From NCBI RefSeq assembly GCF_004217285.1, contig NZ_SHKS01000005.1, positions 372,001-436,000 of the forward strand: DNA of 64,000 nucleotides, read 5' to 3'. The translations under genes were made by a program, and so were the position numbers. Position 1 is the first letter of the stretch; each line of letters begins with the position of its first letter. The notes beneath the pieces are model-generated. The model ran no database searches, was not told where the DNA came from, and saw only the letters and a list, made by a program, of their open reading frames with translations. Shown piece by piece: positions 40,378 to 49,096 of this stretch. This DNA is from Streptomyces sp. BK239. Its GTDB lineage: Bacteria; Actinomycetota; Actinomycetes; Streptomycetales; Streptomycetaceae.

Positions 40378-42387
40378 ATGACCGACTCGCCGCTGAACCG
40401 CCGCACGTTCCTCGTCATCGGCACCGCGGTCGCCATGACGGCCGGCACCCGGTCGCCGGCGGCCGCCGCCCCCTCGGCGGCGCCTGCCCGCACCGCGACG
40501 CCGGTCCGGATCGTCGACGACAAGGCGACCCCCGCCACCCGTTCACTCTTCGCGTACCTGAAGAGGCAGCAGGGCAAGGGCATCCTGTTCGGTCACCAGC
40601 ACGACCTCACCTACGGCTTCACCTTCACCACCCCCGACGGCAAGGCGTCCGACACCCTGGCGGCGGTGGGCGACCACCCCGCGGTCTTCGGCTGGGACAC
40701 CCTCATCCTCGACGGCCGCGAACGCCCCGGCAGCGAGGACGCGACCGAGGCCGAGAACGTCGCCGCGCTCAGCCGGTGCATCCAGCAGGGCGACGCACGG
40801 GGCGGGATCAACACCCTCAGCGCCCACATGCCGAACTTCGTCACCGGCGGGGACTTCTACGACACCTCGGGCCGGGTGGTCGCCCAGATCCTCCCCGGGG
40901 GTGCGAAGCACGCCGAGTTCAACGCCTTCCTCGACCGCGTCGCGGCGGCGGTCAAGGGCGCGCGGCGGCCGGACGGCACCCTGATCCCGGTGATCTTCCG
41001 TCCCTTCCACGAGAACAACGGCGGCTGGTTCTGGTGGGGGGCGGGCCACACCTCGTCCGCCGAGTTCATCGAGGTGTACCGCTACACCGTCGAGTACCTG
41101 CGCGACACCCGGTGCGTCCGCAACCTGCTCTACGCCTACTCGCCCAACTCCGGCTTCGGAGGCGACCCGGCGGGCTACCTCAAGACCTACCCTGGCGACG
41201 CGTTCGTCGACGTCCTCGGCTACGACGCCTACGACGAATCAGCGGGCTCGACTGCCTGGCTCGACGGTCTGGTGAGGGACCTGGCGACGGTGGTCCGGCT
41301 GGCCGGCGAACGGGGCAAGGTGCCCGCCTACTCCGAGTTCGGGGAGAGCGGCACCGAGAACCGCGACCCGGACTGGTTCACCCGGCTCCTGGCGGCCGTC
41401 AAGGCGGACCCGCACGCCCGGCAGGCGACCTTCATGCTCACCTGGGCCAACTTCGGCGGCGCCAACCGCGCTTACGTCCCCTACCCGGGCCGGCCCCTGC
41501 TGCCCGACTTCGTCGAGTACCACAAGGACCCGTACACGGTGTTCGCCGCCGACCTGGGCGCTGTGTTCTCCCTGCGGACCACGGCCACCAGGAACGCCCC
41601 GGTCCTGCACCTCGTGACCCCCACGGACCGGCAGCGCGTGACGGTTCCCCGGACGACCGTCCGGGTGCGGGTCACCTCCGGGAAGGCGAGCCGGGTCACC
41701 TACTCCGTGAACGACGGCCCCGCCCGGCCGCTGCGCCTCGACGCCGACGGCTTCTGGTCGGGCGTCTGGCCGATCTCCCCGGCGTGGCCGGCCGACCGCT
41801 CGGTGACCGTGAAAGTGAGCGCGCGGGTGGGAGGCAGGACGTTCACCGACTCGTCCCTGGTCTTCCTCGGCGAGGCCGTGCCCCTGCCGGCCGGATGGGT
41901 CGACGACTTCGAGGGGTACGCCGGTGACGACGTCAGCCTGAGCGAGGCGTACAGCCATGTCAACGCCAACACCACCACCCTGACAACCGACCACAAGTCC
42001 TCGGGCTCCCACGGGCTGGCCTACGCCTACGACTTCACCGGCGCCGAGTACACCGGCATCGGCAAGCCGGTCGACGCCGACTGGTCGGCCTTCACCACCA
42101 TGGCCCTGTGGCTGCAGGGGGACGGTTCCGGGAACGGGGCCGCGCTCCAGATCGTCGCCGGCGGCGCCTGCTTCGAGTACAGGGTCTCGCTGAGCGACAC
42201 GAGCGGGAAGCAGGTCAGGGTGCCGTTCAGCGCGTTCGAGCCCGCCCCCTGGGACACCGAGCACGCCGGCGCGGTGCTCGACGCGGCCCGTCTCGCCAAG
42301 GTGACCGCGTTCAACCTGTACCTCGGCCACGGAGAGGACGCGGCGACCAGGGGAGTCGTCCACGTGGACGACATCAGAGCCGAATGA
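40378..42387 (+). CDS. Tat-exported GH26 mannan endo-1,4-beta-mannosidase
   Basis: 669 residues from ATG 40378 with GAAGGAG upstream. Twin-arginine signal LNRRTFLVIGTAVAMTAG at the N-terminus. The GH26 catalytic domain covers about 45-395: the acid/base Glu is near 212 in FRPFHENNGGWFWW and the nucleophile Glu near 320 in YSEFGESG. An Ig-like module follows (about 400-495, VLHLVTPTDRQRVTVPRTTVRVRV), then a C-terminal beta-sandwich starting WVDDFEGYAGDDVSLSEAYS, similar to carbohydrate-binding modules. It should cut mannan or glucomannan outside the cell and feed oligomers to the adjacent importer and GH2 enzyme. Confidence 0.93.
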   Translation: MTDSPLNRRTFLVIGTAVAMTAGTRSPAAAAPSAAPARTATPVRIVDDKATPATRSLFAYLKRQQGKGILFGHQHDLTYGFTFTTPDGKASDTLAAVGDHPAVFGWDTLILDGRERPGSEDATEAENVAALSRCIQQGDARGGINTLSAHMPNFVTGGDFYDTSGRVVAQILPGGAKHAEFNAFLDRVAAAVKGARRPDGTLIPVIFRPFHENNGGWFWWGAGHTSSAEFIEVYRYTVEYLRDTRCVRNLLYAYSPNSGFGGDPAGYLKTYPGDAFVDVLGYDAYDESAGSTAWLDGLVRDLATVVRLAGERGKVPAYSEFGESGTENRDPDWFTRLLAAVKADPHARQATFMLTWANFGGANRAYVPYPGRPLLPDFVEYHKDPYTVFAADLGAVFSLRTTATRNAPVLHLVTPTDRQRVTVPRTTVRVRVTSGKASRVTYSVNDGPARPLRLDADGFWSGVWPISPAWPADRSVTVKVSARVGGRTFTDSSLVFLGEAVPLPAGWVDDFEGYAGDDVSLSEAYSHVNANTTTLTTDHKSSGSHGLAYAYDFTGAEYTGIGKPVDADWSAFTTMALWLQGDGSGNGAALQIVAGGACFEYRVSLSDTSGKQVRVPFSAFEPAPWDTEHAGAVLDAARLAKVTAFNLYLGHGEDAATRGVVHVDDIRAE

Positions 42388-42403
42388 GCTCCTGAAGAAG
42401 CGA

Positions 42404-42449
42404 CGACGGCCGGGGCCGCCACCCCCCACAGGAGAGGCCCCGACCGTCG
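42404..42449 (+). terminator. Hairpin terminator after mannanase gene
   Basis: 42404-42417 (CGACGGCCGGGGCC) pairs with 42436-42449 (GGCCCCGACCGTCG) with one mismatch in 14 positions and an 18-base loop, 16 bp after the stop codon. A second 7-bp hairpin (ACGGGCC 42456-42462, GGCCCGT 42470-42476) follows. Together they should end the mannan operon. Confidence 0.75.
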
Positions 42450-42701
42450 CGCGGCACGGGCCGCGCGGCGGCCCGTATTCTCCTCAGCGCCGGGAGTGCG
42501 TTTTTTGTCACACCGCCAGGCGAGCCCCCGCGTCACGACTCGGTTGCATTTTGTACTGACATGGACGACCGGCGGTTTCAGGTCGTAACGTGCCTTTCGC
42601 GCCGGACGGCGGAGCGGCCGGAACACCGCGATCACCCGCGGACCAGTCGCGGACCATCCGTGGATCGGTGAGACCGCCATCATCAATCGAGGAACCACGA
42701 C
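42450..42701 (+). promoter_or_regulatory. Gene-free region before sigma factor
   Basis: The second hairpin noted above, then a run of six T at about 42501-42506, then a promoter-sized AT-richer stretch around 42540-42600 (including TTGCATTTTGTACTGACATG). This must contain the promoter of the sigma factor gene, but I cannot define -35 and -10 boxes with confidence. I see no open frame that looks coding. Confidence 0.4.
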
Positions 42702-43364
42702 GTGGGGGACGACGCGGAGCTGACCGCCGCGGTGCTCGCGGCACAGCGCGGGGACGAGACCGGGTTCCGTGCTGTGTACCGCGCGGTGCACCCTCGGCTC
42801 CTCGGCTATGTCCGCACACTCGTCGGCGACCTCGAAGCGGAGGACGTCACCTCCGAGGCCTGGCTCCAGATCGCCCGCGACCTCGAACGCTTCAGCGGGG
42901 ACGCCGACCGGTTCCGCGGCTGGGCCGCCCGGATAGCCCGCAACCGCGCCCTCGACCACATCCGCATGCGCGGCCGGCGGCCCGCCGTCGGCGGCGACGA
43001 GGCGGAGCTCACCGGCCGGCCCGCCGAGTCCGACACCGCCGGCGAGGCCATCGAGGCCCTCGCCACCGGCCGCACGCTCGACCTCATCGCCAGGCTGCCG
43101 CAGGACCAGGCCGAGGCCGTCGTCCTGCGGGTCGTCGTGGGTCTCGACGCCAAGACCGCCGCCGAGACCCTGGGCAAACGGCCCGGCGCGGTGCGCACCG
43201 CCGCCCACCGGGGGCTGAAGAAGCTCGCCGAGCTGCTCGGCGACGACCCCGAGACGGCCGGGGTCCTCGACGCGCTGCCGCCCCAACGCGCGACGCGCTC
43301 CCGCGCGATGACGACGTCCGCCGGTGTGACGCATGCGTACGCACGGACGCAGAAGGACATGTGA
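42702..43364 (+). CDS. Sigma-70 family (ECF-type) RNA polymerase sigma factor
   Basis: 220 residues from GTG 42702. Region 2: LAAQRGDETGFRAVYRAVHPRLLGYVRTLVGDLEAEDVTSEAWLQIARDLERFSGDADRFRGWAARIARNRALDHIR. Region 4: RLPQDQAEAVVLRVVVGLDAKTAAETLGKRPGAVRTAAHRGLKKLAELL. Short C-terminal extension of about 35 residues. The TGA overlaps the ATG of the next gene by one base, which points to a cognate regulator. The target promoters are unknown. As I recall, S. coelicolor has ECF sigma genes in this interval (SCO4864/SCO4866). Confidence 0.9.
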   Translation: MGDDAELTAAVLAAQRGDETGFRAVYRAVHPRLLGYVRTLVGDLEAEDVTSEAWLQIARDLERFSGDADRFRGWAARIARNRALDHIRMRGRRPAVGGDEAELTGRPAESDTAGEAIEALATGRTLDLIARLPQDQAEAVVLRVVVGLDAKTAAETLGKRPGAVRTAAHRGLKKLAELLGDDPETAGVLDALPPQRATRSRAMTTSAGVTHAYARTQKDM

Positions 43365-44617
43365 TGGCCGACGAGCGCTGTGCCCACCCGGGGGACGACG
43401 AGCCCTCCGGCGACCCCGCCGCAGGCCGGCGTCCCGGCCGGTGGCTGGACGGCCGTACGGCGGAACGGCTGCTGGACGGGGACGCGCCGGACAACGCTGT
43501 CGCCCCCGCCCACCGTGACAAGGCCGAACGCCTCGCCCGCACCCTGAACGCCCTGGCCGCCCTCGCCGACCCGCCGGTCCCGCCGGACGAGGAACTCCCC
43601 GGCGAGGCGTCGGCCCTGGCGGCCTTCCGGAAGATCCACGCGGACCGCACGACACCCACCACCGCCTACGTCGACTCCCGTGACCCCGCCGCCGACCCGG
43701 CGGTGCTCGCGTTCCGCGCGGCCCGGGCCGACCGGGGCGACGCCTCCGTGGCGCAGGGCGCGCCCGCGCCTGACGACGGGGCGGACGCCCAAGTGGTGCG
43801 GATCGGCGCGGGGCGGCCCGAGCGGACGCCGTCGCGCCGGGGCCGGTCCGTGCGCCTGGGCGCGGCGGCCGCCCTGGCCGTCGGCATGGCGGGCGGGGTG
43901 GCGGCCGCGACCGGTGTCGGCGGGTTCCCCGCCCCCTTCGACGCCTCCGGGCCCGCCCCCGTCACCTCCGTCTCCGCCGCCGCCACCCCCGGACCTCCCA
44001 GCCCGCTCGCCTCCCCGTCGCGTCCGTCGTCCCCCTCACCCGCGCCGGGCGCGGGCCACGGCGGCCAGGCCGGCGCGGGCACCCCGGGCGGCACGGCGAG
44101 CGGCGGCCCGGCCTCCCCGAACGCCGGCGGCAAGGCCAAGGACGACGACGGCGGCGGCCCCGACGTCGGGAACCGCCGCGCCTGGCCGAGCGGCGTGCCC
44201 GCGGCCTGCCGGGACCTGCGCGACGGCAAGACCCTGAACCAGCAGCGCCGCCGTTCCCTGGAGAGCGCCGCGGGCGGCGTCCGGCGCGTTCCGGTGTACT
44301 GCGCCCGCGTGCTCACCGCGCCCGACGGCCCGTCCGGCACGGGAACCGGCGCGGGCGCCGGCACGGGGAAGCCCGGCGGCCAGGGCTGGACGGGCGGCCA
44401 CGGCCAGAACGGCTGGGGCGGGCAGTACGGCGGCCCCGGGGGCGGCGAGGGAACAGGCTGGGGCGGCGGCAAGCCCGGCCTGGGCGACGGCCACGGCCAC
44501 GGCCCTGATCACGGCCACGGCCACGACCGGGGCTGGGGCCAGAAGGGCGACAAGGGCGCGGACGACGGCCGCGGCGACGAGGACGGCGACGGCGGCACGA
44601 GCGGCGACGGCGACTAG
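43364..44617 (+). CDS. Putative membrane anti-sigma partner with Gly/His-rich extracytoplasmic tail
   Basis: 417 residues from ATG 43364, coupled to the sigma factor by TGATG. The cytoplasmic part (about 1-165) contains RWLDGRTAERLLDGDAPDNAVAPAHRDKAERLARTLNALAAL, resembling the N-terminal helices of Streptomyces anti-sigma partners but without a zinc motif. One membrane helix lies near 166-184 (LGAAAALAVGMAGGVAAATG). Outside are a Pro/Ser/Ala-rich spacer and the block WPSGVPAACRDLRDGKTLNQQRRRSLESAAGGVRRVPVYCARVL with two cysteines. The tail is rich in Gly, Trp, His and Asp (DGHGHGPDHGHGHDRGWG), which could bind metal. The sensing role is inferred. Confidence 0.72.
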   Translation: MADERCAHPGDDEPSGDPAAGRRPGRWLDGRTAERLLDGDAPDNAVAPAHRDKAERLARTLNALAALADPPVPPDEELPGEASALAAFRKIHADRTTPTTAYVDSRDPAADPAVLAFRAARADRGDASVAQGAPAPDDGADAQVVRIGAGRPERTPSRRGRSVRLGAAAALAVGMAGGVAAATGVGGFPAPFDASGPAPVTSVSAAATPGPPSPLASPSRPSSPSPAPGAGHGGQAGAGTPGGTASGGPASPNAGGKAKDDDGGGPDVGNRRAWPSGVPAACRDLRDGKTLNQQRRRSLESAAGGVRRVPVYCARVLTAPDGPSGTGTGAGAGTGKPGGQGWTGGHGQNGWGGQYGGPGGGEGTGWGGGKPGLGDGHGHGPDHGHGHDRGWGQKGDKGADDGRGDEDGDGGTSGDGD

Positions 44618-44618
44618 C

Positions 44619-44639
44619 AACCCCCTCTGACCTGGGGTT
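44619..44639 (+). terminator. Hairpin after sigma/anti-sigma pair
   Basis: AACCCC (44619-44624) and GGGGTT (44634-44639) form a 6-bp stem with a 9-base loop, one base after the stop codon, followed by TCTCC. Likely transcript end of the sigma factor operon. Confidence 0.65.
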
Positions 44640-44844
44640 TCTCCCGCCGTCGAAATTTCTCCGGCGCAGGTGTGACGTTTTTGCCGGGCCCGGCGCAGTT
44701 AGAAGTGAGCCGACTGGTCATCGGCCCTCGCATGGAGCCGGGGTTCCCCCCGTACCTACGGCTTCGTGCACCCGGCGCGGGTGGGACACGTTCCCCCGGT
44801 CCCGCCCGCGCCCCCCTTTCGGCCCCGGACGTCTCACCCTCGCC

Positions 44845-45771
44845 TCACCACGAGACGACGACCTTGTCGCCGTTCCTCACCTGCGCGAACAGCTTCGCGA
44901 TCGCCCCCTCGTCCCGGACGTTCACACAGCCGTGCGACGCGCCCGCGTACCCCCGCATCGCAAAGTCGGACGAGTAGTGCACCGCCTGGCCGCCGCTGAA
45001 GAACATCGCGTACGGCATCGGCGAGTCGTAGAGCGTGGACACATGGTGGCGGGACTTCCAGTAGACCTGGAACACACCTTCACGGGTGGGCGTGTACTGC
45101 GAGCCGAACCGCACCGACATCGTCGACACGGTCCGCCCGTCGATCATCCAGCGCAGCGTCCGGCTGGTCTTGTCCACGCAGATCACCCGCCCGGTCAGGC
45201 ACCGGGGGTCGGGCGCGGCGGCGGGCTGGCCGCCCAGCAGATACAGCTCCCAGCGGCCCGGCTCGTGGGTCATGGCCAGCAGCCGCTGCCAGGTCACGGT
45301 GTCCGTCTGCCCCGTGCGCGGCAGCCCGCGCTTGCCCTGGAACCCCTTCACCGCCTCCGCGGTCGCGCCGTCGTACGTGCCCGTCGGCCCGTCGTGCAGC
45401 CAGTCGACCTGCCGCAGCCGCGCCTGGAGTTCGCGCACGTCCCGCCCGTAGGCCCCGCGCGACCACAGGACGGCGGGGGGCGTGGCCGCCGCCGAGGCCG
45501 AGGGCGTGGGGCTCTGCGTGGGCGACGACGTCCCGGGGCCCTCGTCGGCCGCGGAAGCCGTCGGACCGGGAGCGCCCGAGAGGTCGCCCGCCTCCGGGCT
45601 GACGCGCACGTGGACCGGCGCCCGTCCCTTGGGGTCGCCGGGGGCGGGCTGCACCGTGCAGCCGCACACGGTCACCAGAGCCGCCGCACCCACCGCGGCG
45701 ACGACCGCTCTCACCCTGCCGCGCCTGCCCGTGAAGCCCCTGGAGCCCGCGGCGTCCGTCATTGCCGTCAT
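44845..45771 (-). CDS. L,D-transpeptidase lipoprotein with peptidoglycan-binding domain
   Basis: 308 residues from ATG 45771 (an ATG three codons later is possible). Lipoprotein-type signal VRAVVAAVGAAALVTVCGC, then a Ser/Thr/Pro-rich linker. A PG_binding_1 domain follows (LWSRGAYGRDVRELQARLRQVDWLHDGPTGTYDGATAEAVKGFQGKRGL), then a YkuD catalytic domain. The active-site HGCVNV motif with Cys near residue 281 is intact (GASHGCVNVRDEGA), with HYSSDFAMRGY just before it. It should form 3-3 cross-links in peptidoglycan at the outer face of the membrane, insensitive to most penicillins. It diverges from the mutase gene. Confidence 0.92.
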   Translation of the reverse strand: MTAMTDAAGSRGFTGRRGRVRAVVAAVGAAALVTVCGCTVQPAPGDPKGRAPVHVRVSPEAGDLSGAPGPTASAADEGPGTSSPTQSPTPSASAAATPPAVLWSRGAYGRDVRELQARLRQVDWLHDGPTGTYDGATAEAVKGFQGKRGLPRTGQTDTVTWQRLLAMTHEPGRWELYLLGGQPAAAPDPRCLTGRVICVDKTSRTLRWMIDGRTVSTMSVRFGSQYTPTREGVFQVYWKSRHHVSTLYDSPMPYAMFFSGGQAVHYSSDFAMRGYAGASHGCVNVRDEGAIAKLFAQVRNGDKVVVSW

Positions 45772-45926
45772 GCCCGTACTACGCACTCGCGACCCCCGTC
45801 GTCTCACCGTCGTACGTCCTCGGTCCCTGAATGGTCCACGGAGTTGTTCCCCGCGGATGACGACGCGCGAACGGCCCGGCATTGTTGGGACCGAAGGCGT
45901 GACGGTGCGGCGGAAGGTGTCACCCC

Positions 45927-47510
45927 ATGGCACGCGAGTCGGAATCAGGGCTTCCCATCGAGCCGGTGTACGGACCGGACGGCCTCACGAGCGGCTGGGA
46001 CCCGGCGGAGAGACTGGGCGAGCCGGGCTCGTACCCCTACACGCGGGGTGTGTACCCGACGATGTACACCGGGCGGCCCTGGACGATGCGCCAGTACGCC
46101 GGCTTCGGCACGGCCGCCGAGTCCAACGCCCGCTACAAGCAGCTCATCGCGCACGGCACGACCGGCCTGTCCGTCGCCTTCGACCTGCCCACCCAGATGG
46201 GCCACGACTCCGACGCCCCGCTCGCGCACGGCGAGGTCGGCAAGGTCGGGGTCGCCGTCGACTCCCTCGACGACATGCGGGTGCTGTTCGACGGGATCCC
46301 GCTGGACCGGGTCTCCACGTCGATGACGATCAACGCCCCGGCCGCCCTGCTGCTCCTGCTCTACCAACTGGTCGCCGAGGAACAGGGCGTGGGCGGCGAC
46401 CGGCTCACCGGCACGATCCAGAACGACGTGCTCAAGGAGTACATCGCGCGCGGCACGTACATCTTCCCGCCGGGGCCCTCGCTGCGCTTGGTCGCCGACA
46501 CGTTCAGGTACTGCCGGGCCGAGATCCCCCGGTGGAACACCATCTCCATCTCCGGCTACCACATGGCCGAGGCGGGGGCCTCGCCCGCGCAGGAGATCGC
46601 CTTCACCCTCGCCGACGGCGTCGAGTACGTCCGCACGGCGGTCGCGGCCGGCATGGACGTCGACGACTTCGCGCCCAGGCTCTCCTTCTTCTTCGTGGCC
46701 CGTACGACGCTGCTGGAGGAGGTCGCCAAGTTCCGTGCCGCGCGCCGCATGTGGGCGCGGCTGATGCGGGACGAGTTCGGCGCGCGCGACCCCAGGTCGC
46801 TGATGCTGCGCTTCCACACGCAGACGGCCGGCGTGCAGCTGACGGCCCAGCAGCCCGAGGTGAACCTCGTCCGGGTGGCCGTCCAGGCGCTCGGGGCGGT
46901 CCTCGGCGGCACCCAGTCCCTGCACACCAACTCCTTCGACGAGGCGATCGCGCTGCCCACCGACAAGAGCGCGCGCCTGGCCCTGCGTACGCAGCAGGTG
47001 CTCGCCCACGAGACGGACGTGACCGCGACGGTCGACCCCTTCGCCGGGTCGTACGCCGTGGAGCGGATGACCGACGACGTGGAGGCGGCGGCGCTGGAGC
47101 TGATGCGGAAGGTCGAGGACCTGGGAGGGGCGGTGGCGGCCATCGAGCGCGGCTTCCAGAAGCGGGAGATCGAGCGCAACGCCTACCGCATCGCCCAGGA
47201 GACCGACTCGGGGGAGCGGGTCGTCGTCGGCGTCAACCGCTTCCGCCTCGACGAGGAGGAGCCGTACGAGCCGCTCCGCGTGGACCCGGCCATCGAGGCC
47301 CGGCAGAAGGAGCGGCTGGCCCGGCTGCGCGCGGAGCGCGACCGGCCGGCGGTGGACGTGGCGCTGGCGGCCCTGCGCAAGGCCGCCGAGGGTGAGGACA
47401 ACGTCCTGTACCCGATGAAGGAGGCGCTCAGGGCGCGGGCGACGGTGGGCGAGGTGTGCGGCGCCCTCCGGGGGGTCTGGGGGAGCCATGTGCCGGCGGA
47501 GGCGTTCTGA
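45927..47510 (+). CDS. Acyl-CoA mutase large subunit (methylmalonyl-CoA mutase family)
   Basis: 527 residues from ATG 45927. TIM-barrel substrate-binding domain of the B12-dependent mutases: YPYTRGVYPTMYTGRPWTMRQYAGFGTA, NARYKQLIAHGTTGLSVAFDLPTQMGHDSD, and GGTQSLHTNSFDEAIALPTDKSARLALRTQQ. The MYTGRPWTMRQYAG segment has Tyr where methylmalonyl-CoA mutases have Tyr and isobutyryl-CoA mutases have Phe, which suggests methylmalonyl-CoA. The cobalamin-binding domain (DxHxxG) is missing at this length, so a separate small subunit is required; none is encoded nearby. It interconverts succinyl-CoA and (R)-methylmalonyl-CoA or a relative. Confidence 0.9.
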   Translation: MARESESGLPIEPVYGPDGLTSGWDPAERLGEPGSYPYTRGVYPTMYTGRPWTMRQYAGFGTAAESNARYKQLIAHGTTGLSVAFDLPTQMGHDSDAPLAHGEVGKVGVAVDSLDDMRVLFDGIPLDRVSTSMTINAPAALLLLLYQLVAEEQGVGGDRLTGTIQNDVLKEYIARGTYIFPPGPSLRLVADTFRYCRAEIPRWNTISISGYHMAEAGASPAQEIAFTLADGVEYVRTAVAAGMDVDDFAPRLSFFFVARTTLLEEVAKFRAARRMWARLMRDEFGARDPRSLMLRFHTQTAGVQLTAQQPEVNLVRVAVQALGAVLGGTQSLHTNSFDEAIALPTDKSARLALRTQQVLAHETDVTATVDPFAGSYAVERMTDDVEAAALELMRKVEDLGGAVAAIERGFQKREIERNAYRIAQETDSGERVVVGVNRFRLDEEEPYEPLRVDPAIEARQKERLARLRAERDRPAVDVALAALRKAAEGEDNVLYPMKEALRARATVGEVCGALRGVWGSHVPAEAF

Positions 47511-47614
47511 ACCGGGGGATTCCGCCGAACGGGTGATCCAGGGCGGAAGAGGCGCATTCCCGGTCAGGCGCGCAGAGGGTGCCCTCCTCGACGGCGACGA
47601 CTGGCGCCCCGGCA

Positions 47615-49024
47615 CTAGCGCTGCCCGAACCGGCTGAGGTAGTCCACGACCCCGGCCGCCCGGTCCCCGGCCCAGCCGACATGGCCGTCCGGCCGGACGA
47701 GGAACAGCCCGGAGCCGTACGTCCCCCGCACGCCCTCGCCTTGGACCACCCGCACGGCGGCCGGAACCGCGTCCGGCGCCTGCGCGCCCACCGCGACCAG
47801 AGTCCAGTGCGGTCCCCGGAAGGCGTCGAAGAGACGGACGCCGCCGACCGTGCCGTCCGGCGCGCGGTCCCCGGCCCGTACCGCTCCCGGCGTCTCGCGC
47901 GTCTCCTCCGTCAGGCTGGACTCCCGGTAGCCGATGCCCAGTTGACGGGTCGCCGCTCCCCGCCGGGCCTCCCCGCGGTGCACGCGCGTCGACAGGCCCA
48001 GCATCTCGGCCGCGACGGGCCGCCGTTCCTCCTCGTAGGTGTCGAGCAGGGTGGCGTCCGCCCCGTCCCGCAGCACCGCGCCCAGCTTCCAGCCCAGGTT
48101 GTAGGCGTCCTGCACGCTGGTGTTGAGGCCCTGGCCGCCGGCCGGCGAGTGGACGTGCGCCGCGTCCCCGGCCAGGAACACCCGGCCGGAGCGGAACCGG
48201 TCCGCGAGGGCCGCCCGCGGGCGGAAGTCGGACGCCCAGCGCACTTCGGTCACGTCCTCGGGCGCGAGGTGCGAGCGGGCGGCGACGAGCTTGCGGACGC
48301 CGTCGAGGGAGAGGTCCACCTCGGCCCCCTCGGGGAACTGCGCCACCGCCTGGAAGTCCTCCGTGCCCGTGAGCGGGCAGATGACCAGGAAGCCGTCGTC
48401 CTCCCCGCGTGCGGGGAAGATGTGCCAGTTGTCGCGGTCCAGCCCGGTGATCCGCAGGTCAGCCACCAGCGTCGGCCGCGGGTCGACGCTCTCCCCGGTC
48501 ATCCCGACGCCGAGCGCACGGCGCACGCCGGAGCGGCCGCCGTCCGCCGCGACGAGGTACCGCGCGCGGACGTTGGGCCCGGACGTGAAGTGCGCCGTCA
48601 CGCCCTCCTCGTCCTCGGCGATCCCGATGACCTCCCGCCCGAAGGCGACCGTCCCGCCCAGTTCCTCCAGCCGCGCCCGCAGGATCTCCTGCGTCCGCCA
48701 CTGCGGCACCAGCAGCGGCTCGGCGTACGGCGAGTCCTCGGTCGCCTCCGCCGGGTCGAACATCCGGTGCTCGCCCGTCCGCCGTCCGTCCTGCCAGATC
48801 ATCCCGGCCGGGTAGCCGCCCCCGGCCGCGCGGATAGCGTCCAGTACGCCGAGGTCGTCGAAGACCTCCAGCGTGCGGGGCTGGAGGCCCTTGCCGCGCG
48901 AACCCGGGAACAGCGCGTCGCCCCGTTCCGCCACGAGCGCGTCCACCCCGCGCCGGGCGAGGTCGACGCCCAGGGTCAGCCCGCAGGGGCCCGCGCCGAC
49001 GACCAGTACGTCCGTCGTGATCAT
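47615..49024 (-). CDS. FAD-dependent aromatic monooxygenase (PHBH/PheA-TetX type)
   Basis: 469 residues from ATG 49024. Group A flavin hydroxylase: GxGxxG as VGAGPCGLTLGVDLARRG at 8-25, the DG motif YLVAADGGRSGVRRALG, and the GD motif RVFLAGDAAHVHSPAGGQGLNTSVQDAYNLGWKL. A thioredoxin-like C-terminal domain (about 370-469) is typical of polyketide and phenol hydroxylases such as those acting on rifamycin or tetracycline-type substrates. It diverges from a TetR regulator with two operator palindromes between, the usual arrangement of a substrate-inducible detoxifying or tailoring enzyme. The natural substrate is unknown. Confidence 0.9.
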   Translation of the reverse strand: MITTDVLVVGAGPCGLTLGVDLARRGVDALVAERGDALFPGSRGKGLQPRTLEVFDDLGVLDAIRAAGGGYPAGMIWQDGRRTGEHRMFDPAEATEDSPYAEPLLVPQWRTQEILRARLEELGGTVAFGREVIGIAEDEEGVTAHFTSGPNVRARYLVAADGGRSGVRRALGVGMTGESVDPRPTLVADLRITGLDRDNWHIFPARGEDDGFLVICPLTGTEDFQAVAQFPEGAEVDLSLDGVRKLVAARSHLAPEDVTEVRWASDFRPRAALADRFRSGRVFLAGDAAHVHSPAGGQGLNTSVQDAYNLGWKLGAVLRDGADATLLDTYEEERRPVAAEMLGLSTRVHRGEARRGAATRQLGIGYRESSLTEETRETPGAVRAGDRAPDGTVGGVRLFDAFRGPHWTLVAVGAQAPDAVPAAVRVVQGEGVRGTYGSGLFLVRPDGHVGWAGDRAAGVVDYLSRFGQR

Positions 49025-49034
49025 TCCCAGTCTC

Positions 49035-49087
49035 CTTAACGCTGTTAAGTCCTGCCTGTCACGAAGACTGGCCTTAACGCCGTTAAG
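49035..49087. promoter_or_regulatory. Two CTTAACGCnGTTAAG palindromes, putative TetR operators
   Basis: CTTAACGCTGTTAAG at 49035-49049 and CTTAACGCCGTTAAG at 49073-49087 differ only at one central base, with centres 38 bp apart. They fill the 72-bp gap between the monooxygenase start (49024) and the TetR start (49097), so bound repressor would block both promoters. Confidence 0.8.
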
Positions 49088-49096
49088 CTGTCAAGC

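Noticed and set aside
44683..44694. 12-bp palindrome GCCGGGCCCGGC after the sigma/anti-sigma operon
   Set aside because: Expected often by chance at this GC content, and no gene start is positioned by it.
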